A stretch of DNA of 48,842 bases, from assembly GCA_013423325.1 (NCBI GenBank), contig BLJB01000053.1, positions 1 to 48,842 on the forward strand. Direction: 5' to 3'. The first letter of the stretch is position 1. Each line of letters opens with the position of its first letter. The DNA is from Usnea hakonensis (lineage: Eukaryota; Ascomycota; Lecanoromycetes; Lecanorales; Parmeliaceae). Below the pieces are notes generated by a model, which saw only the letters and a list, made by a program, of their open reading frames with translations, was not told where the DNA came from and ran no database searches. The position numbers and the translations under genes are program-made. Positions 34,201 through 43,318 of this stretch are shown piece after piece.

Positions 34201-35157
34201 AAGGACGCCCGTTCAATCTAGGAAACTTCGTTTCGTTCCTGGTCGCCGTGCCATCCACATTGCTTTACAAGGCCGTCAAGGGAAAGGCTCCACCTAGACT
34301 CAAGGGTAGAGTGACCAAATCGACCTTCCAAAAGTATGTGGAGACAGGATCTATTCCTCAGGACCAAAATCTTGCAGGCGACATCTCCTCTTTCAACATT
34401 TGCTCGGCTGTCGGAGTAGGCTCTATCCTCGGCGCTATGACAACCATCACCCTCCTCGTCGACGGCATCTTCGAAGGTGCAGGCCTAGAAACCTTTTCCA
34501 ATAAGTTGCAGGTACACAAATCGCACACACAGGCTAAAATGGCCCCAATCTCACTCTTCCTGAGCTTGCCGAACTTGGCTGGCAACGTTATCGACAGTGT
34601 CTCTTTTATCCTCGAAAGCGCAGCCCTCGTTTATAGTTGGCCGCTGCGGAAGCACATATCAGGGAAGTCCACTGAAATCCAGCTTTGCTACTGGGGGGTG
34701 ATTTTCTTCGATCTCATTTTCATTCGCAGTTACAACTGCACTGACTATCGCTCGGTTTCAGGCTTGGCTCCTGGAGGCTTCAAACGTGGCAGCTATTGTG
34801 GTCACTCGGGCGATAGGCGCTTCCGTGGACGTTCCTCGAGTACAATCCAAAAGATGGCGTGGCACCGTTGCCGCAATGACGAACATACCTGTCTTCATCA
34901 TGCAGCTGTCATGTCACATTTCAGAATATGAGACCAGTGGCGCCTCCATTGGTAAAGAGGTCCATGCTCAAACTCTTTCTGCGTTCATTCGACATGTCCT
35001 GGGGTCGTACGCTGAAATAGGCGCGCAGTGGGGCTTTGCAGCCGCAGCGTGGACGGACGAGATTTACAACGAAATCATGTGGGTCGGACTTGCCACCTAT
35101 ATTGCCCTTACAGGGACGGAAGTTTCTCTCAAGATTGCGGACTTTGCACTCGAGTGA
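31271..35157 (+). CDS. unrecognised 1195-aa protein with beta-rich N-half and helical C-half, six exons, intact
   Basis: Exons: 31271-31681, 31733-32063, 32120-33262, 33323-33829, 33898-34697 and 34762-35157. The introns are 51-68 nt, all GT-AG, most with CTAAC or CTGAC branch sites. The spliced length is 3588 nt, an exact multiple of three with one terminal stop. Residues 1 to about 480 are beta-rich with repeating strand/loop text (AVFSLGDDYTLNLVITVNGE; MPLIFLAFKRPD; GHSILLVGGDRITAF; GLLSLKSAKGR), suggesting a propeller-like or sandwich array. About 540-575 is charged and helical. From about 605 come Trp-rich amphipathic helices (FNWLLDKAEDSWHWVVDKIE; VTWVFKKLGALLHNLIDFLG), then hydrophobic stretches (ICSAVGVGSILGAMTTITLL) that could insert in membranes. 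No signal peptide is seen. The family is not recognised. It is the divergent partner of the 562-aa gene. Confidence 0.85.
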
Positions 35158-35657
35158 AATGTGGCGAAGAGCTGCAACGCGTATGAAAGTTGAAGATACG
35201 GAGAAATTGCTTCTATGCTGACTTGGCAGGTTGAGTTATAGCTTCTCGGACTCAAGATCGTAATGTGGTTGGAAAGGTCTGAGGATCTAGTTGGTGGTGC
35301 TCGGGTATCTAACGAATAGTAGTATCATCGGTATCACTCAAGTTTTCCCTCCTTGCTGGTACAATTTCGTAGATACCTAGAACTTCTTTTACCGAAGCTC
35401 CGTGTTCAGTACCACTTTAGCTACTACGCAATGCCGAAAGCTCTAGTGAAAATGCACAGACTATACCGCTCAGTAGGGAATCTTGCGAAAATGGACTGAT
35501 TCTTTAGAAACAGAGTAGAGTAAGAGCACTACTCCCCGGATCCAGCTAAAACCTAGGATCTATATACTATAGCCGTCACCCCAGACTATTCACATGAAGC
35601 TGTTTCAAGGGCAGTCGAAGACGGGTGGCACAAGGAGTGGATTAGTCGAAGATCTTT
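35158..35657. other. 3' flank, no gene seen
   Basis: Contains the downstream regions of the convergent 1195-aa gene and MYND-finger gene. There is no additional frame of note, and the sequence is TA-rich near 35280-35580. Confidence 0.5.
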
Positions 35658-36350
35658 CTATTTCGTCTCCGAACCATTCTTCGAAGCTGTATCCATGACT
35701 CGACATACGACCTTGTGCTCTTTGTAATGAACGACCTGACACGTCCGCGTACAATAACTCACCGCTTTGCACCTCCCACATAGCATCAAAGGTCCAGAAA
35801 CCTTGTCGCAATTCGCGCATCGCGCCAGTGACGACGAATCCCCCCTTCTCCCGCGTCCGCTCTCTGCTGCCGCTAATAGATCCTCCGCTCTCTTGCTCGC
35901 CAATCTCAACACCCGCTGTTCGCCCAGGCTGACGTGCGCCGCGGCCCATGCGTTCCCTCCCGGAGGGTAGACGCTTGCTGCGAGTTGTTCTTCTAGCATT
36001 TCCAACTGGGTTCCGAAATTTTCCAGAAGATCACGGAATGAGTCCACTAAAAATTGCAGGACTTCCACCTCATTCGATTCGTTAATTGTTCTATCTGTAG
36101 CGTCGACTTGCATGACGGAGAGATCCGATTCGTCCAATCGCTGAATACGGATGTATCGAAGGACATTTTTCGGTAGCGGATCGGTGAGAGTGAGGGAGAT
36201 GGTACAGGTCGAATCGAGTCCAGCCGATATCCAGAGCTTTTGCTTCTGCTCCCAAAATGGGGCCGTACACCACGCCCCGCAAGTCCCCGTAGAGAGCTTG
36301 TTTCGCGTTACCTGCAGAGATCTCTCTCTACAAGCCGACCATGTCTTGCA
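35658..36350 (-). CDS. MYND zinc-finger protein
   Basis: A minus-strand frame ending at 35658 carries a C-terminal MYND finger: CANCDKVSGPLMLCGRCKAV, then SYCTRTCQVVHYKEHKVVC. The seven Cys and the final His-Cys pair are in the usual spacing. The aromatic residue before the last His is Tyr where Trp is most common. Upstream are an Ala-rich helical region (WAAAHVSLGEQRVLRLASKR) and a fold segment (KLWISAGLDSTCTISLTLTD; NVLRYIRIQRL). The frame is open up to 36410 but starts with a GTG, so the true 5' end is unclear. A first exon and intron around 36310-36350 are likely, with MQVDATDRT (near 36110) as an alternative ATG start. MYND fingers usually mediate protein-protein contacts. No RIP stops are seen. 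Confidence 0.62.
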   Translation of the reverse strand, partial: CKTWSACRERSLQVTRNKLSTGTCGAWCTAPFWEQKQKLWISAGLDSTCTISLTLTDPLPKNVLRYIRIQRLDESDLSVMQVDATDRTINESNEVEVLQFLVDSFRDLLENFGTQLEMLEEQLAASVYPPGGNAWAAAHVSLGEQRVLRLASKRAEDLLAAAESGRGRRGDSSSLARCANCDKVSGPLMLCGRCKAVSYCTRTCQVVHYKEHKVVCRVMDTASKNGSETK

Positions 36351-36429
36351 AGAGTACCACCTTTTCCGCTGCGTCCCGTAGCCCTGGCCTCGCAGTTGTA
36401 GTATTCCCACTAACCAAGCTTGCTCCCCC

Positions 36430-37400
36430 GGTAGTCAAGGACGACACCACATCCACCAGCTAACTTCACGCCCAGTAGCTAGCTTCGGGCCTCAGTGCGA
36501 GTGAGGTAGACTATCGATCGTTCGTTCCCCTCGCTGCTTGGCCCGCGCCGGAGCTTCCACAATCCCAGACTATACGGCAAGCCCAAGGGTGTCCTGTCGC
36601 GTTGATAGAACGATATCACTTCCACTGAGTTGATAAGCTCAGCTTTGGGCCTGAGTACGAGTCAGGTAAACAACGCGTTGGATAGTTTTCGTAACCAGAT
36701 TCCCTTGTAGGCGTCGCTTTGAGACGAGCCCAAAGCAACATGAGATCTCTTGGCTCTGCTGAATACCGTAGTAGTAGCAGGTTCGTAGCCGGCAGCACGT
36801 ACAGCCGGATCTCGTCGCCGGCCAGTTTATACGCCCAGAACTCATGTGCACCAAAGTATCCTGTGGGTCCTGGGCCTATGTTGGGCTATGCGGTCTTCGT
36901 GTAGGGACGTTCCTAAGCGGGAGCTCCCGGGACTAACTACGGAGCTGAGTGTTGCTCTACCAGAAGTCTCTAGGCTAAAAATAGCTGATAGTAAGGGAGT
37001 AAGATCTCGTACTACCAGTCTTCCTGAGAATCCCTATGTTAAAGCTCTAACAAGGCTAAGAATTTTCCAGCTTACACACCTAGGCGTCCTCCACTAACTA
37101 GTCATCGAATATGACTGGATTAGGTTCCATCTGCAAAGGAGACTGATGAGTTTACAGAGGTAACGGCATCACCATGCATTCGCAGGTCTCCTAGAATATC
37201 TTCAGACTGCCTTTCACACTCATTCATCTGAATAGGAAGGGAATTGGGTGTATCGGAGGAATCCTTAGCTCGTTTCCGGGCGGGCTCCGTTGTGATATTT
37301 AGGCAATTACCCGGATACGCTCCTCCAACTCCTTGTATCAACGGCTACCTATATCGCATTGTACTATGAAGCGAATGTAATAGATCGACCCTTTCCCACT
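36430..37400. other. mixed intergenic DNA with a short tandem similarity
   Basis: AGCTTCGGGCCTCAGTGCGA (36481) and AGCTTTGGGCCTGAGTACGA (36641) are similar units about 160 bases apart, each followed by GT(C/G)AGGTA-like text. A minus-strand stretch near 36616-36880 reads protein-like (GPTGYFGAHEFWAYKLAGDE; LPATNLLLLRYSAE), but I cannot assign it. Nothing else is supportable. Confidence 0.35.
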
Positions 37401-38650
37401 ATGCTTAAATATAGCAGGCCTACTACGCCTTCCGATTATTGGGGGGAAGGAGCTCGAGCGGTCTGTGTCTCAAACCAGAGTCTCATACTAAGTCCATCGG
37501 CTCAGACAATCATACTATTAAAGACGCCTACCAGCCTCCTTGACTTTCTAATCTCATGCTACAAAGGACAAGAGGTGGAACCGTGGACAGTGTTCAATAT
37601 CACACCGGAAGAGGTCCAGACGGTATGGTTAATGCTGGAAAGACACAAATCGCTTTATAACTACATGTTGGGCAAACTCCGGTAAGTAAACAGGTCCTTC
37701 CTAGCATTGTAAAAGTATGGCACTAATAAGAATGATTGTGAGCACCAGATTCGACTGGTCTCCATATACTTCCCGCTTCACCGTTAGGATGCCAACATCC
37801 ACGCACGATATATTCACAGAGCTTGTTGTTCAGGAGATTGGATCCCAGCTGAAGAGCGTTGCTCGTGGGGACACGGATATTGCAGCTGTTCTTGATCTGG
37901 TCAAATCAGAGTCTACCGCGGATGTCTATCTCTATGGATATGAAGCCATCGACGATTAATATCCTAGGCACACACCAGACGCCTCCTTTACACACGCCGA
38001 TTCTCAATATCCCTCTATCGTGATCGAGACGTTATACTTATAGCGCCAGAAAGAGTTGACGAGGCTGGCTAATGAATACATATCCGGTTCCGACGGCAAT
38101 ATCGCCGTGATCCTTGGGCTCGATATTGAATACGGTGTTGGGTCTAGGACGGCGTCGCTCTCTATTTAGCGACCTCGATTACTGCCGGATCCGAACGAGA
38201 AAGAAGGCGTTCTTCTGGAGACTTTTAGTGTTCGGGAAGCAGATGTAATGGTTTTCCTGCTTGCTCATTATCAATCAGTATCTGCATTAGTTCAATGCTG
38301 ATGGCCTTTTCGCTTTTGGCAGGTATTTCGTGCCGACAACGGAACTACCGTTCCGGGGCAAGGACTACCTCCAGCTCTGATTTTGCGCCAAAAACTTGCT
38401 TCGCCAATATAACTCAACAAACGCAGAGTACGACAGTCGTTCGGATCACATACGCGCAACTCTGTTCTTTCCTGCATGATGCCGAGACCAGACACGATAT
38501 TAAACGAGCGCAACGAGGTGTACAATCTGGCCTCCCATCCAACTGCCGGAAGAGGTATCGGCAAGTAACGCCGCCTGAAGCTCTGAGTCCGGGAAAGGAG
38601 GCAAAAGAAGCCGCAAGATCTGAGGCGAGAGATCCGGTATGGGGGTGACT
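37401..38650 (+). pseudogene. fungal PD-(D/E)XK-like hypothetical protein, decayed
   Basis: ATG 37401 opens MLKYSRPTTPSDYWGEGARA, then ILLKTPTSLLDFLISCYKGQ and SLYNYMLGKLR. A clear intron (GTAAGT donor at 37683, CACTAATAAG branch, GTGAG acceptor) leads in frame to TRFDWSPYTSRFTVRMPTST and HDIFTELVVQEIGSQLKS. The same frame then crosses TAA (37957) and two TAGs: TPDASFTHADSQYPSIVIET, LYL-stop-RQKELTRLANEYISGSDG, ILGLDIEYG. The D..(V/I)IE..(Q)(K/R)Q order is that of PD-(D/E)XK nuclease-fold proteins, with the expected Gln now TAG. The later part (LCSFLHDAETRHDIKRAQRG; RKRYRQVTPPEAL) lies in another frame, and an intron near 38240-38320 is likely. The nuclease-fold assignment is an inference. 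Confidence 0.55.
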
Positions 38651-39009
38651 GCCCATAAACATCAGAGTAACAAATACGTGCTCTATGGAGGTTCATAGGG
38701 ATGCCAAGGGGCAATCGCCTCTCACGGACGATCAAAAGATCTTGTGAGGGACGCTGTCAATTCCATGATTGACAAGATCAAAAGCCAAACTACACCCGTA
38801 GAAGGCATCAAAAAAGACTTGGAAATCGCCGTGCAATGGCGACTATCGACATATTTTTGCCTTGCAGCTATCTTACTTCAGCAGTCTCATGGCTTCTGGC
38901 AATAGAATCGTCAGAGAGGTAGATTGACGAATGGGAGGGGTTTTAAAAAAGGGAAGATTAGCCACACGACGTTACGTCGAAGGACTGCTTTGTCGGAGGA
39001 AAGGCAAGG

Positions 39010-39390
39010 GTGGAGATGATTAAGAGAATACAGCGGCAGGAGTATCCCCACACGCTGATTACTATGGCCAACTTGGTGGGGATGTACAGGAAAAAAAGAC
39101 GGTGGAAGGAGGCCGAAAAGCTGGAAGTGCACGTGATGGAGGCAGAGATAAAATTGCTGAAAGCAGAGGATCCTTACACGCTGGTCTGTATGACTAAACT
39201 GGTAATAAAGTACGGAAATCAAAAGCGATGGAAGGAGGCCGAAGAGCTAGAGGTGCAAGCGATGGAGGTGATAAAAAAGGTGCTAGGGCAGGGACATCCT
39301 GACACGCTGGCCTGCATGATCAAATTGGCGTCGATATTTTGGGATCAAAAGCGATTCAAGGAGGCTGAAACGCTGGTGATAGGTGGGTGT
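39010..39390 (+). pseudogene. tetratricopeptide-repeat fragment of an NLR-type gene
   Basis: Three 42-residue TPR units of the kinesin-light-chain type: YPHTLITMANLVGMYRKKRR, YTLVCMTKLVIKYGNQKRW and HPDTLACMIKLASIFWDQKR, each followed by (W/F)KEAE.L.V and V...GQ-like text. The DNA repeats with a 126-base period. This is the usual C-terminal array of fungal NB-ARC proteins, but no nucleotide-binding domain lies upstream; only decayed sequence with stops is present from 38740. After ETLV the frame drifts into low-complexity text, so the fragment ends near 39390. Confidence 0.65.
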
Positions 39391-39814
39391 AGATGGGTAG
39401 GCGTATCAAGTTTACCTCAATCGTATAATGTGATCTGTGATGGTGTTTTTGGATGGAAGTCTAGGTGTGTGGGTATAGTTTTTGGGTGTAGGTACTGTGG
39501 AGATTGGGAGGAGAGGAGAGGAGAGTAGTGTGGTGCAGGGGGAGGGGGAGGGAGAGGATGTAAGAAGGATGGTATGGTATGAGGAGGGATTGGGATGGAT
39601 AGGGATAGGGAAGGATAAAACGGGGATCGAAGTCGCAATGTAGATAGTAAGTAGAGTAATGTAGAGCGAGTGCTCTGCTATATAAACCACTCAGTCTTCA
39701 GCTCTATTTGAGGCACTTCCTTAGTTCCATCAATTCCTGTTCCATCCGACCTTAAAACTGCGGCTATTTATGTATTTGATGGAGAATGGAGGGTTGAAGG
39801 ATAACAGACTTGTA
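39391..39814. other. purine-rich low-complexity region with TATA-box sequence
   Basis: G-rich runs at about 39508-39600 (GGGGGAGGGGGAGGGAGAGG) are quadruplex-prone. Downstream, GCTATATAAACCACTCAGTC at about 39677 looks like a core promoter or LTR TATA region, but no gene follows. It ends at the dispersed repeat starting at 39815. Confidence 0.45.
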
Positions 39815-39984
39815 AGCGAACGACAAAGAGAGTGAAGAATAGACAGTAGTAGTGGGTCGTAGGAGGGTAGGAGGCTAATAGGTAGACAGTGGGGATGGTA
39901 GATAGTTGCAAGTTGTAGGTAGAACGTCATAGCTTGGGGTAAAATTGTAGCTAGAATCTAGAAGTAAAATAGGTTGTATGAAGC
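39815..39984 (+). repeat. dispersed direct repeat, copy 2
   Basis: Second copy of the repeat at 25668-25838, same orientation. It begins AGCGAACGACAAAGAGAGTG and ends AAATAGGTTGTATGAAG. It lacks the adjacent MITE-like element that borders copy 1. Confidence 0.75.
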
Positions 39985-40096
39985 TTGCATAAAATGATTA
40001 CCGTACGCATCGCAAAGATCGATGCGGAAGTGTTCCATAAGTCCAACTTTTCACAACGTCCTTGACACCCGCCAAAAATACATCCATTCTACTTCT

Positions 40097-40490
40097 TCAT
40101 CGCACCACACAATGTGGGTAGTGTAGAGCCACGCGGTCCTGCGTGTTGCAAGATCTGTAAGTGAAGACCGATTCCGCTTCCTGGACCATGCATTTGCCTC
40201 TTTTTTGAGTCGTCTCGGAGAAGCTCCGTGCCATCACTGTATACAACGTTCCCCTGGAAGGCACCGTTATCAAGCTCTTCACGTGATTGGCACATGCTTC
40301 GATATATTTGAAGTTTTCGAAGAAAGTCCGGAGAGTGGGGACGAGACCCTCCTATGCCTGTAGCCTCGCCCAGATCTTCATGCGGCGGTCCATGTTGAAT
40401 GCGCCGAATATTTCCCCGGTTTTCAATTGACGAAACAGAGTCATGGCGTCGGATGTCGATCTACCCGGTGCTTTGAGTTCCAAACGCCTT
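40097..40490 (-). pseudogene. DUF3723-like fragment
   Basis: A minus-strand frame reads SDAMTLFRQLKTGEIFGAFN, then RRMKIWARLQA, TAG, EGLVPTLRTFFENFKYIEAC, ANHVKSLI and a C-terminal tail ending at 40097. The order (TLFRQLK.G.IFG.F..DRR..IW.RL, then PTL.TFF) matches the C-terminal region of fungal DUF3723 proteins as I remember them. One TAG replaces a probable Tyr or Gln codon, and upstream sequence (to about 40980) holds only broken protein-like pieces. Moderate confidence in the family. Confidence 0.42.
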
Positions 40491-40974
40491 CACGGTGACG
40501 TGATCCACTTTCTGCATATCGCTCTTGTCATGTCGAAACAGGCCCGCCCAGAATATCCTAACGTGGTCGAGATAGTGTAACATCTCCTGCAGCTGGACGG
40601 TCAGTAAGCTCACAAAATGTCCGAAAGGTGGCCTACTTCGTCACACTTCAAACCAATCATGTCTTTCGTCACGTCCAGCCGTATCCCGTCCGGCCACAGA
40701 CCCGAAATATCCAACAGTGCATCGAAGGCTGCTGTAAAGTCGTCCCTTCGCAGCAGTCTTTTTATTTCGTATCGCTTGTTCTTGGTCAGACATGCCCACC
40801 ATCGAGCCGCCGCGAGCGGCTTGCCACAGCGGCACCTCTATTGGCTCTTCAGGTGTTGCGCGGTATAAGATCTCGCGGTCTAGATTACGAGGATCATTTT
40901 ACTCCGATAGCTGTGATGTCAAGATGTTTCAAGATGCAAAGGGCATTTTCACTAATTATGCACATCGCTCGATG

Positions 40975-43200
40975 AGCTTACTAAAATCTGGAATCTTGGG
41001 GATGACAATCTTTCGCCGCCTGAATACTGGAGCCAGCGACATATCCAAGCAATTCTGCTCTTTTTCACCGCCTGTGTAGTCCTGCAAGCCGAAAAAGCCT
41101 GTTGAAGCTTCGGTAGCACGGTCCGGGTCCCTTTGCCCAAAGCTTGGACAGGGACTATGCTGTTCGAAGAGCTGAGAAATGCTTTCGACACCAGCGGACG
41201 AGCCTGAGCGTTCGACATTGTGCGTCATGTCGGCTCCCTCACCAAAGTACTCCTTTCTTTCTACGTCGTTGAAAATACCGTTGTCGCCACTCCTCACAGG
41301 CCGAAGGAGCGCTGTACTTTCGAAATCTGGGTTGGTGGTTTATTGTCTGGAATTTGATTAGTAGTTGAAGCATTTCTTAGCGAAAGAGAACGCACCATGT
41401 CGTCCTCGTTGGGTGGCCACCCTTGCCGGTCTGTAGAATTGTAGGTAAAGTACCGCCCTCCTCTGTGCATTACGATGTACAATTCTGTATTCGTCTTCAC
41501 TGACAGCTCATTGGCTTTCTTGAACAAGCTGCGACGTCGTTTATTGAACATGACATTTTCCCTCCTGCCTGGCCATGATGTGCACTTGGAACCTGCCATA
41601 GTATATTGAGCTCCAAATCCGCTCGTCTCCTTTGCGAGCTCTGAGCTGTTTTGTAATGGGTCCAGAAATATGAAACACTGGTGAGGCGTTACAGGATGTC
41701 GGTGTGCCATTTCTGGCACAATACCCTCACGAGATGATATTTTCCCGTGGATGAAACCTTACTCCAACCACTTCTATCCTTGCCTTGGATCACGAATTAT
41801 CATCCGGAGCTCATCGCAGTCATGGACGTGACTCAAATTTACGCAATTGTGGCCGGCAGCCTTTTTGCCGTCTTGACCACAATCAACTTTTGTATTCATC
41901 TGTGGACAATGTTGCAGACGTACACTGTCTGGATCTTGCGGCACATTGTGTATCCTTTTTATTTGCGACGACATCGTCTGGTTGGACCATGGTCTCGCAG
42001 AGGTTTCATCCTTCGTTCTATTTACATACTCACCAATATCTTCTGCAGCGCCTATCGGACACGGTCAATGATAGAGGCAGGCAACCGCACTGGTATCCTT
42101 TCGTTGATCAATCTAATGCCTCTTTTCTTGGGACCGCACCTCGACTTTTTAGCTGGACTAATGGGCGTCTCCTTGCACAACCTGCATAACATTCATGGAG
42201 CTGCGGCTGTTATGTCGCTTTTACTAGGTGCTGCTCACGCAATATTCAGTGGATTCGATGGCAGATGGAACAAACTCGCATGGTCTGGTCATCTGTACGG
42301 AATTGCTGTGAGCTTGATCCATCCTTCAGTCGCGAGCGATACTGAGATAATCAGAGCGTTTCATCCTTAGCATTACTATTCTTTTCCTTCGCCAAATGCA
42401 TTCGTCGACCCTCCTACGAGTTATTTCTGCGAATCCATCAGGCTTGTGCGGCGGTCTGCGCTTACACGACATGGTGGCATGTCACCAAAAAAAATGGAGT
42501 TCCCTGGCTTGTACATATACATTTCATCCGGGATCTTTGTCGTGACGATTCTTCTCGAACTCCTATGGGTGATCTACCGGAATTTCACTTTCCGTCGCGG
42601 CTTCTCTCGGGCTAAGATTGACGTCCTTCGTGGCGCTGTCAGAATCACGATACAAGTTCGAAGGTCGTGGAACATTCGAGCTGGGCAGTACATAAATCTT
42701 TGGCTTCCAGGAGTTGGTTACCACGCACTTCTAGAGAGTCATCCGTTCATAATAGCGTCGTGGGTGGAGGATGAATCGTGTAAGTCTAAATTGACCACAG
42801 TCCAGCTGCTTGTCGAGCCTCGCGATGGGTTCACACATCGTCTTTTCCGCTACGCCAGCAGATCTTCATACGAGACGAAATATCGCGTGCTTTACAGTGG
42901 ACCGCACGGAGTACCTACTTCGATAAAAGAGTATGGAAGCGTGATGATGATAGCCACTGGGTTTGGGATCGTTGCAATCCTGCCCTATTTGAAAGAGCTC
43001 GTGGATGGATACAAGCGGTGCGAAGTTGTAACACGCCGGGTTCATTTAGTATGGCAGCTCAACAGTCGAGGTCTGTGGCTTTACCTGCGGATAGAGAGGA
43101 TACTGATGGTATTAGGCGATGAACTTGTTGCAAAAGATCTGATCGATGAGCTGCTTGCCACGGACAACTTGAGGTCATGGTCAGGTCAGAAAGGTGTTGC
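40975..43200 (+). repeat. right (well preserved) copy of the 2.3-kb segmental duplication
   Basis: Direct-orientation partner of 19861-22270. It contains the MADS-like and ferric-reductase-like genes in divergent arrangement and shows essentially no CpA-to-TpA excess. The match begins near 40975, inside an otherwise unassigned minus-strand open frame (41297-40956), and ends within the reductase NAD domain. Confidence 0.85.
41239..41599 (-). CDS. MADS-box-like protein (103 aa, two exons)
   Basis: ATG 41599; exon 1 is 41599-41396 (68 codons). An intron follows at 41395-41347 (49 nt, GTGCGT donor, ACTAATC branch, TTCCAG acceptor). Exon 2 is 41346-41239, giving 103 aa. The MADS motif is FNKRRRSLFKKANELSVKTN then TELYIVMHRGGRYFTYNST, followed by GWPPNEDDM just before the intron. 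The gene at 600 has the same layout (GRYYTYRST, WPPSM, 49-nt intron, similar total length), so the splice position is credible. The exon 2 sequence is unlike that of the other gene, and an unspliced frame would end at 41294. An alternative 113-codon frame (41297-40956) could belong to a longer isoform. It shares a 220-base promoter with the ferric reductase gene. Confidence 0.6.
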
Positions 43201-43267
43201 CCGCTATGCTATACTGTTTTCATTACTATATGTTGTAGAGATCATGCAAAACGGCCACAATTTTTGA
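41822..43267 (+). pseudogene. ferric reductase-like (FRE/NOX family) gene with one-base frameshift
   Basis: ATG 41822 is followed by MDVTQIYAIVAGSLFAVLTT. Membrane helices with the heme-ligand spacing come next (HGAAAVMSLLLGAAH, His-x13-His, near 42195-42245). A 47-nt intron lies at 42308-42354, and the frame continues as SVSSLALLFFSFAKCIRRPS and YELFLRIHQACAAVCAY. At an A8 run (42487-42494) the frame shifts by +1, then FPGLYIYISSGIFVVTILLE continues. The FAD-binding HPF motif (ESHPFIIAS) and NAD-domain motifs (YSGPHGVP; MIATGFGIVAILPYLKEL; VHLVWQL) follow. The usual C-terminal Cys-Gly region is missing; the frame runs into unrelated text and stops at 43267. Such proteins reduce extracellular Fe(III) or generate superoxide using NADPH. 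It could be a real defect, a programmed shift or a base-call error. Confidence 0.8.
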
Positions 43268-43278
43268 CGATTATGTTG

Positions 43279-43318
43279 AAAGTGGATCACGTAACTACGT
43301 CACGTGACATCACTTTCT
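43279..43318. repeat. imperfect palindrome with CACGTGAC-type ends
   Basis: GAAAGTGGATCACGT on the left and ACGTCACGTGACATCACTTTC on the right form a nearly complementary pair around CACGTAACTACGTCACGTG. It sits just past the end of the reductase gene and before the NLR pseudogene, so it may mark an insertion or junction. Confidence 0.45.

Noticed and set aside
38292..38735. 147-codon minus-strand frame
   Set aside because: Antisense to the C-terminal part of the PD-(D/E)XK-like pseudogene; no motif of its own.
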